Source: Oscillospiraceae bacterium
Lineage (GTDB): Bacteria; Bacillota_A; Clostridia; Oscillospirales; Oscillospiraceae
Assembly: GCA_015068055.1 (NCBI GenBank)
Contig: SVLG01000021.1
Span: 1-29,596, forward strand
Length of the DNA: 29,596 bases
Direction: 5' to 3'
Program-made: the position numbers and the translations under genes
The notes under the pieces: model-generated
What the model was told of the DNA's origin: nothing
Database searches by the model: none
The model's input: only the letters and a program-made list of their open reading frames with translations
Shown here: in pieces, positions 25,246 through 29,596 of the stretch
Layout: every line of letters starts with the position of its first letter
Position numbering within the stretch: position 1 is the first letter of the stretch

Positions 25246-25613
25246 GAACGGCTTTTTTCTTCGCACATTTCTCTTTTCCAAAAGAGAAATGTGCGCCAAA
25301 GAGAAAACTGCAAGGGGGGCTCCAAAAAGCCGCCCCCCTTGCATCCCCCCAAGTAGACTTAGAACGTTGTCTGCAAAATAAATACGGCTCATCCCTATAT
25401 GGAAATTGGCTGAAGCATTACAAGGAGGTATCCGTGTAGTGCTGCGTCGACCAATTCCCTCTTAGGGATGAGCCTTTATTTTGTGGCTAAAGCGTTTCTG
25501 TTTTCCCGGGGGGTGTGGGGGCGATTTTTTAAAGCCCCCACCGTTTTCTTTCTTTGGCCAAGCCTGTTTCTTTCTTTTTGCCAAAAGAAAGAAATGGCGA
25601 AAAAACCGCTCTC
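25246..25613. repeat. Composite palindromic element, copy B
   Basis: About 368 bp, symmetrical around position 25430 and built like copy A. The left end is GAACGGCTTTTTTC (25246-25259), followed by a perfect A/T hairpin (25262-25295), a GCCAAAGAGAAAA box and a G/C hairpin (25310-25342). ATCCCCCCAAG and a 32-bp linker lead to the central stem GGCTCATCCCTA (25386-25397) with TAGGGATGAGCC (25463-25474). Inside are GGAAATTGG/CCAATTCC and GCATTACA/TGTAGTGC stems around a loop with AGGAGG. The right arm has a G/C hairpin (25515-25541), a CTTTGGCC box, a diverged A/T hairpin (25563-25598) and an end CCGCTCTC (25606-25613). It ends one base before the stop codon of the germination permease gene. With 25207-25245 it accounts for the whole 408-bp gap. 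Confidence 0.85.
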
Positions 25614-25614
25614 C

Positions 25615-26712
25615 TTATATTTTTCCCCTTGCCTTGCCCACCACAAATACCACCGGCAGCAGGATAAAGAGAAAGAGAAAATGCAGCCGGGGGATCAGGT
25701 GTTCGGCCATGGCCTGCAGGGCAAAGGACGTGGGTGCGCAGAGGAAGCCGATGGCCACCGCGGCCACAGTGACACCCACAGCAAAGATGCGCCGCCGTCC
25801 CTCCCCGCCGCCAAAGACAAAGCAGAGATTGGAGGCCGCCACATGACAATAGAGAGCCACCAGCACAAAGTCTGTCAGCACCCACTGAACAATGATTACC
25901 GCTTCGATGCGTTCCAACAGGTTAAAGAGCCGCACATCCCGGATCAGCACAAAGAAGGGGTGGCGCATGGCCCCGGTAAGGGCCGGACCGAAACAGCCAA
26001 TGGTAACAAGACCCAGCAGGAAGACCAGGGCCAGCGTACCCAAAAGGGGCGGCAGAAGACTGCGGCCCACGTTTCCCCGCTCCACCCGCTGCTCCAGAAA
26101 GGCGGCGTAGACCGTGAAGCAGAGGGTGTTGGCCACCGGCAGGGCGCCCAGAAACGCTGAGCGTATATCTTCCCGGCTCAGCGGCAGGAGATTGGCCGTC
26201 TCGATGTTGGGCAAGGCGCTCCAGAGGATCAGCAGCAGCGAGAAGATCAGCAGTGGCCGCGCCGCCTCGGCACAGCGGCTCAGCACCTTCAGCCGGCCCA
26301 GTCCCGCCATCAGGCCCAGCCCCGCCAGAGTCAGGATAAAGAGCGTGGGGCGGCTGTTGGGATAGACGGCAGCAACGAAGCGGTCGGCCCCGGCCCGCAG
26401 CACAAAGCCCATGTAAAAGACCACCCAGCCTGTAAAGGCCAGCAGCAGGGTTTTTCCCGGAAAGGGCCCCAGGGCCTTGCAGATCTGGTGCTGCAGCCCC
26501 TCGTGCTCCCCCCTTGTTTTCAAAAGGCCGTGGAGCAGCCATACATACAACAGCAGCGGCGGCAGGGCAAAGAGAGGCGAGAGCCAGCTGCCCCGTCCGC
26601 CTATATGCACCGTGGCCCGGGGCAATTGCCGAATCACCGGGGACAGGAGGGCTACCCAGCCCAGCGTCAACAGCTGCCGTCGGGATAGGATGCTGAGTTT
26701 TTCTTCATCCAT
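25615..26712 (-). CDS. Spore germinant receptor permease subunit (GerAB/GerKB family)
   Basis: An integral membrane subunit of a germinant receptor in the spore inner membrane, from the amino acid/polyamine/organocation-like spore germination permease family. It has 365 residues, starting at ATG 26712 behind GGAGGA, with MDEEKLSILSRRQLLT as the N-terminus. About ten hydrophobic segments are visible, starting with LLTLGWVALLSPVIRQLP. The VAAVYPNSRPTLFILTLAGL and SALPNIETANLLPLSREDIR stretches match the family pattern. It starts 8 bp inside the preceding receptor C gene and is the last gene of the operon. In Bacillus the B subunit shapes germinant specificity; the ligand here is unknown. Confidence 0.85.
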   Translation of the reverse strand: MDEEKLSILSRRQLLTLGWVALLSPVIRQLPRATVHIGGRGSWLSPLFALPPLLLYVWLLHGLLKTRGEHEGLQHQICKALGPFPGKTLLLAFTGWVVFYMGFVLRAGADRFVAAVYPNSRPTLFILTLAGLGLMAGLGRLKVLSRCAEAARPLLIFSLLLILWSALPNIETANLLPLSREDIRSAFLGALPVANTLCFTVYAAFLEQRVERGNVGRSLLPPLLGTLALVFLLGLVTIGCFGPALTGAMRHPFFVLIRDVRLFNLLERIEAVIIVQWVLTDFVLVALYCHVAASNLCFVFGGGEGRRRIFAVGVTVAAVAIGFLCAPTSFALQAMAEHLIPRLHFLFLFILLPVVFVVGKARGKI

Positions 26713-27835
26713 GGATCTCGTCCTCCGGTGCGTTTCCAGCAAAGAGAATGTCATAGCTGCGCTCCACCCGCCCGCGGACCTTCGGCACTACGCGCAGCGT
26801 CTCCGGTGTGGGTTTTGCCGGGCTGACATAGCGCCACAGCTCCAGAAAGTCGGCGCCGCATTCCTGCCACAGTGTCAGCGCAGCCTCCACCCGACTTTGG
26901 ATCCAGACAGCAAACTCCTCCTCCAGCAGAGGCAGCAGCTCCTCGTGGGTGGGGTTGCCCGGGTCGGAGGAGACAACGCTGGCGCGGCATTCGATCTCTG
27001 CGGCCAGCGACAGTCTGCCGTCTGCGTCCCGGCAGGGGCGGAAACGGCTTCTGGCATCGGCCATCTCCAGCGTGACAAGGCCGGGATCGCCGGGCAGCAG
27101 CACGTTGCCGGTTCCCGTCTTATTGAGCAGGAGGCAGATGCCCTCTGCTGCCTCCCGACCGGAGAAGGCGCAGAGCTTCCAGTCGCTGAAAACCGCGAAG
27201 CCGGTTTCCAGCGCCGTTACCCCATCCGGGGCGGAGGGGACGTTTTCTGCGGTCTTTGCCATGCGGACGCTGGTACAAAGTCCGGCTCCGCTGCGGCTCA
27301 TCCGGGAAGCCAGTTCCCGGAGGGTGAAGGGGTAGGCCTTGCCGCGGCGCTCCACGTCGCGCTCCAGCGACAGCAGCACCGCCGTAATCTCATAGAGCTT
27401 ATCGGCGCTGCCGCTGATCAGCTCCCTGGCCGTGCCGCCCTCCACCACAAAAACGGGCAGATCCAGCCGGGTCTGTATCCCGCGCTCAAACCAGTCCAGC
27501 AGCGTTTCCAGCCCGTGCCGGGCGGCCTCCTCGCCCACCAGCACATAGCGGATGTGGGCAAAGAACAGATCCTCCCGGGCCGACCAGTCCTGCAGCAGTT
27601 CAATGGCCTGTGGGATGTCCGGCGCGCTGGCACTCAGCAGGGACGAGGGAAGCTTCTCCGTCTCCTCGCCGGAGGATACCGTGATGGTGATCTCCCCATC
27701 TTCCCAGTCAAAGCCGAAGGTCTGCACCAGCTGCAGATCCTCCACAGCCCGGAAGTTGGCATAGACCGAGCCTGTTGGACTGCAGCCGGACAGGGTGAGC
27801 AGAGCCGCCAGTATGAAAGCCAGAGTCTTTTTCAT
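26705..27835 (-). CDS. Spore germinant receptor lipoprotein subunit (GerAC/GerKC family)
   Basis: A 376-residue lipoprotein of the GerC family. The start chosen is ATG 27835, which overlaps the A-subunit stop (ATGA) and gives a signal peptide MKKTLAFILAALLTLSGC with the lipid Cys at residue 18. A longer reading upstream is inside the A gene. Family features include DLQLVQTFGFDWEDGEIT near the N-terminus, PQAIELLQDWSAREDLFFAH, a DWFERGIQTRLDLPVFVVEG block (about 130-150) and a charged C-terminal domain. It is expected on the outer face of the spore inner membrane, together with the A and B subunits. Lipidation is usually needed for receptor function in the known family. Confidence 0.85.
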   Translation of the reverse strand: MKKTLAFILAALLTLSGCSPTGSVYANFRAVEDLQLVQTFGFDWEDGEITITVSSGEETEKLPSSLLSASAPDIPQAIELLQDWSAREDLFFAHIRYVLVGEEAARHGLETLLDWFERGIQTRLDLPVFVVEGGTARELISGSADKLYEITAVLLSLERDVERRGKAYPFTLRELASRMSRSGAGLCTSVRMAKTAENVPSAPDGVTALETGFAVFSDWKLCAFSGREAAEGICLLLNKTGTGNVLLPGDPGLVTLEMADARSRFRPCRDADGRLSLAAEIECRASVVSSDPGNPTHEELLPLLEEEFAVWIQSRVEAALTLWQECGADFLELWRYVSPAKPTPETLRVVPKVRGRVERSYDILFAGNAPEDEIHG

Positions 27836-29298
27836 GCCTGTCGCCTCCTGTTCTTTCCGCACAGGGAGGAGTCCCGGAACTTGTTTATCCGCAGCGGCGG
27901 CCGGAGGAGGGCTTTCATCAGTCCCATAGGGCCGCCGTCGGCCAGGGGATAGAGAAAGGCCACGCCGCAGCATTCCATGCTGCAAAGCCGCCAGAGCAGT
28001 ACCACCAGCCCGACCATCAGCCCATAGAGGCCCAGAAAGAGGGTGCAGAGCGACAAAAGAAAGCGCCAGATACGTATGGCGGCGCCCATCTGCTGATTGG
28101 GCTGGGTGTAGCCTGCGATACCGGCAAAGGCCACCACGATCACCGCGATGGGGGAAACCACCCTGGCCTCCACCGCCGACTGGCCAACAATCAGCGTACC
28201 GATGATGGACACCGTGGTGCCTGCCTGCTCCGGCAGCCGCAGCCCGGCCTCCTGCAGGAGACCGAAGGCCGCCAGCATTCCCAGAATTTCCGCCCCTGTG
28301 GAGAAGGGAACGTTCTGCTTGGACTCTATGATGCTCTCCAGCAGGCGGTAGGGAATCATCTCCTGGTGATACATGGCCACGGCCACATAGAGGGCCGGCA
28401 GCAGCAAAGAGGTCACCAGAGCGCCCCAGCGCAGCAGCAGCAGGGAGGAGGCCACCGCTGCGTGGATGGAGCGGTCTTCGGATACCCGCATCAGCTCCGG
28501 CAGCGTACAGGGCAGGGCCAGGGCCTGGGGAATGCCGTCGATGAGGAGGGCCACCCGTCCCTGCAGCAGCAGCCGGGCCAGCCGGTCCGGTCGCTCGGTA
28601 TAGAGAAGCTGGGGGAACATATTTCGCCGCCGGGGAGAAATGTACTCCGCTATGTCCCCCAGGGCGGTAACGCCGTCAATGTCGATGGCGCGCAGGGCGT
28701 CCAGCAGCCGTTCTGCGTTCTCGCGCCGGGCAATGCCTTCTATATATAAAACGCTCACCCGGGTGCCGCTGCGCCGTCCGATGCAAAGCTCCGTGTTCTT
28801 CAGCTCCGCCGTCCGAAGCCTCCGGCGCAGAAGGCCGGTATTGATCCGCAGCACTTCCGTAAAGGCCTCCTTGGGTCCCAGAATGCTCTTGTCCAGCTTG
28901 GGTTCGCCAATGCTCCGGTGGATCTGGCTGCGGCTGTCAAAGCAAAGGGCGGTGCCTGGGAGCAGCAGCACGGCAAAGCCGTTCAGGAGATCCTCCCGCA
29001 GCTCCTCCTCGCTTTCCCTGCGCCGAACCGTTACGTTATATATGGAACCGGAGAGCATGGCTTCCACGCAGGCCTTCTCGCTCTCTGCCCGGGCCAGAGC
29101 CGGGTTTTCGCCCAACGGACGCAGCACCGTCTCCGCAAGGTCTATGCTGCCCACCAGCCCCTCCATCCAGAAAAGCGTTCCCGTCACCCGACCACCCTCG
29201 CCAAACTTCACTTTTCTCTCCATAAAATCTGCGCAGTCCGAAAAAATTTTTTTCAGAAATTTTTCGGAAGGGTGGCTTTTTTCGCCCCGAATATTCAT
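27832..29298 (-). CDS. Spore germinant receptor subunit A (GerAA/GerKA family)
   Basis: A 488-residue receptor subunit. ATG 29298 with GAGGA six to seven bases upstream is preferred over an upstream in-frame start at 29361 that lacks a site. The N-terminal soluble half (about 1-270) has DLLNGFAVLLLPGTALCFDS, SIGEPKLDKSILGPKEAFTE and the LYIEGIARRENAERL segment. The C-terminal membrane half contains the family hallmark PFSTGAEILGMLAAFGLLQE followed by AGLRLPEQAGTTVSIIGTL and VGQSAVEARVVSPIAVIVVA. It is the first gene of the A-C-B operon and indicates that the organism forms endospores. No convincing SigG promoter was found upstream. Confidence 0.9.
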   Translation of the reverse strand: MNIRGEKSHPSEKFLKKIFSDCADFMERKVKFGEGGRVTGTLFWMEGLVGSIDLAETVLRPLGENPALARAESEKACVEAMLSGSIYNVTVRRRESEEELREDLLNGFAVLLLPGTALCFDSRSQIHRSIGEPKLDKSILGPKEAFTEVLRINTGLLRRRLRTAELKNTELCIGRRSGTRVSVLYIEGIARRENAERLLDALRAIDIDGVTALGDIAEYISPRRRNMFPQLLYTERPDRLARLLLQGRVALLIDGIPQALALPCTLPELMRVSEDRSIHAAVASSLLLLRWGALVTSLLLPALYVAVAMYHQEMIPYRLLESIIESKQNVPFSTGAEILGMLAAFGLLQEAGLRLPEQAGTTVSIIGTLIVGQSAVEARVVSPIAVIVVAFAGIAGYTQPNQQMGAAIRIWRFLLSLCTLFLGLYGLMVGLVVLLWRLCSMECCGVAFLYPLADGGPMGLMKALLRPPLRINKFRDSSLCGKNRRRQA

Positions 29299-29317
29299 TT
29301 TTTGTCCTCGAATTTGA

Positions 29318-29345
29318 TTGACATAATGCAACATGTAGGTAGTAT
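29318..29345 (+). promoter_or_regulatory. Possible upstream tandem promoter of the right-edge operon
   Basis: A perfect TTGACA (29318-29323) is followed 16 bp later by TAGTAT (29340-29345). It points right, upstream of the stronger promoter at 29419. Tandem promoters are common before rRNA operons, but the -10 is weak. Confidence 0.35.
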
Positions 29346-29379
29346 ATCCAGCCCGGAACACAATATTTTGGGAGCCAAA

Positions 29380-29447
29380 AAGTTCCCCAAAAAAAGTTCA
29401 AAAAAATTAAAAAAGTGCTTGACATTTGGTATTCTGGGTGTTATTAT
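29380..29447 (+). promoter_or_regulatory. Strong rRNA-type promoter with A-tract upstream element
   Basis: TTGACA (29419-29424), exactly 17 bp, and TATTAT (29442-29447) form a near-consensus promoter. Several A tracts between about 29386 and 29414 look like an UP element. It fires towards the right edge and away from the germination operon. Confidence 0.85.
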
Positions 29448-29453
29448 AGCCAA

Positions 29454-29596
29454 GCGCTCAAGACGAGGGGCCACGAAAGAGCCCGAGCCGAGAGCCAAAG
29501 AGTGTACCTTGTAAATTGAACAAAGAAGAAACAGCTTATGCAAATAAGCACCAGATTAAGGGTTCTTTTAAGTCGAAAGACTTAATTCAAAAGATT
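29454..29596 (+). ncRNA. Leader of a probable rRNA operon (16S gene expected beyond the right edge)
   Basis: No reading frame of note lies here. CTTGTAAATTGAACAAAGAA (29509-29528) resembles the antitermination/processing sequence CTTTGAAAACTGAACA found before 16S genes in Firmicutes, and a perfect TTAAGTC-GAAA-GACTTAA hairpin (29568-29585) follows. No 16S sequence itself is in the window, so identity is inferred from promoter strength, leader and lack of coding. Confidence 0.6.

Noticed and set aside
25418..25439. Mini-gene in the element B loop (AGGAGG, then GTG TAG)
   Set aside because: The start would be followed at once by a stop. The AGGAGG is absent from the copy A loop.
29299..29380. 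SigG-type promoter upstream of the germinant receptor operon
   Set aside because: On the minus strand GGATATA and CATTATG appear, but the -35 has a disfavoured G, the spacing is about 14-16 bp and the -10 lacks the final A. The match is too weak, although a forespore promoter is expected there from the gene family.

Overview
The window looks like chromosomal DNA around the replication origin of a fairly GC-rich, endospore-forming Clostridia, most likely a member of the Oscillospiraceae/Ruminococcaceae group. The evidence is the core order dnaA-dnaN-recF-remB-gyrB-gyrA, AGGAGG-type ribosome binding sites, an S-box (SAM-I) riboswitch before metK, a GerA-type spore germinant receptor operon, and a CrtO-like acyltransferase of Gram-positive type. 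The family-level placement is inference, since no 16S sequence lies inside the window.

Layout, left to right. (1) 1-305: 3' end of an HtrA/DegP-type PDZ protein, closed by a terminator. (2) 463-1985: a two-gene glycolipid operon with a CrtO-like acyltransferase (TTG start) and an MGDG-synthase/UgtP-like glycosyltransferase. (3) 2040-4525: promoter, homoserine dehydrogenase and aspartate kinase. The kinase gene carries an internal ribosome binding site and start that would yield the separate regulatory beta subunit. (4) 4531-4884: palindromic repeat element, copy A. (5) 4929-6390: asnS with its own promoter and terminator. (6) 6441-8607: a MoxR-type AAA+ ATPase with a His/Cys-rich tail, overlapping a CoxE-type VWA protein. 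(7) 8670-10067, minus strand: metK behind a SAM-I riboswitch with terminator and promoter. (8) 10119-18904: dnaA, the dnaA-dnaN spacer with several DnaA-box-like sites (probable oriC), dnaN, recF, remB, an unrecognised 67-aa gene, gyrB and gyrA. (9) 18888-25206: a SHOCT-like membrane protein, rnhA, a nucleoside phosphorylase, mfd and a PrsA-like foldase lipoprotein, mostly with overlapping or close gene ends. (10) 25246-25613: palindromic element, copy B. (11) 25615-29298, minus strand: germinant receptor genes in the order A-C-B. (12) 29419-29596: a near-consensus promoter and leader resembling that of an rRNA operon, running off the right edge.

The most unusual feature is the pair of about 350-370 bp composite palindromes (copies A and B). 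Each has a central GGCTCATCCC/GGGATGAGCC stem flanked symmetrically by a G/C hairpin, a CCAAAGA-box, an A/T-rich hairpin and a CGG-T-tract end. All four arms share this order, but the linkers and the central loop differ. Both copies begin within 40 bp of the last stop codon of a plus-strand operon that has no other visible terminator. Their reading frames are not conserved, so they look like non-coding structural or mobile elements.

Functionally the window combines replication start and topology (dnaA, dnaN, recF, gyrAB), transcription-replication conflict repair (rnhA, mfd), aspartate-family amino-acid and SAM supply (hom, lysC, metK), envelope lipid synthesis, secreted-protein folding and spore germination.
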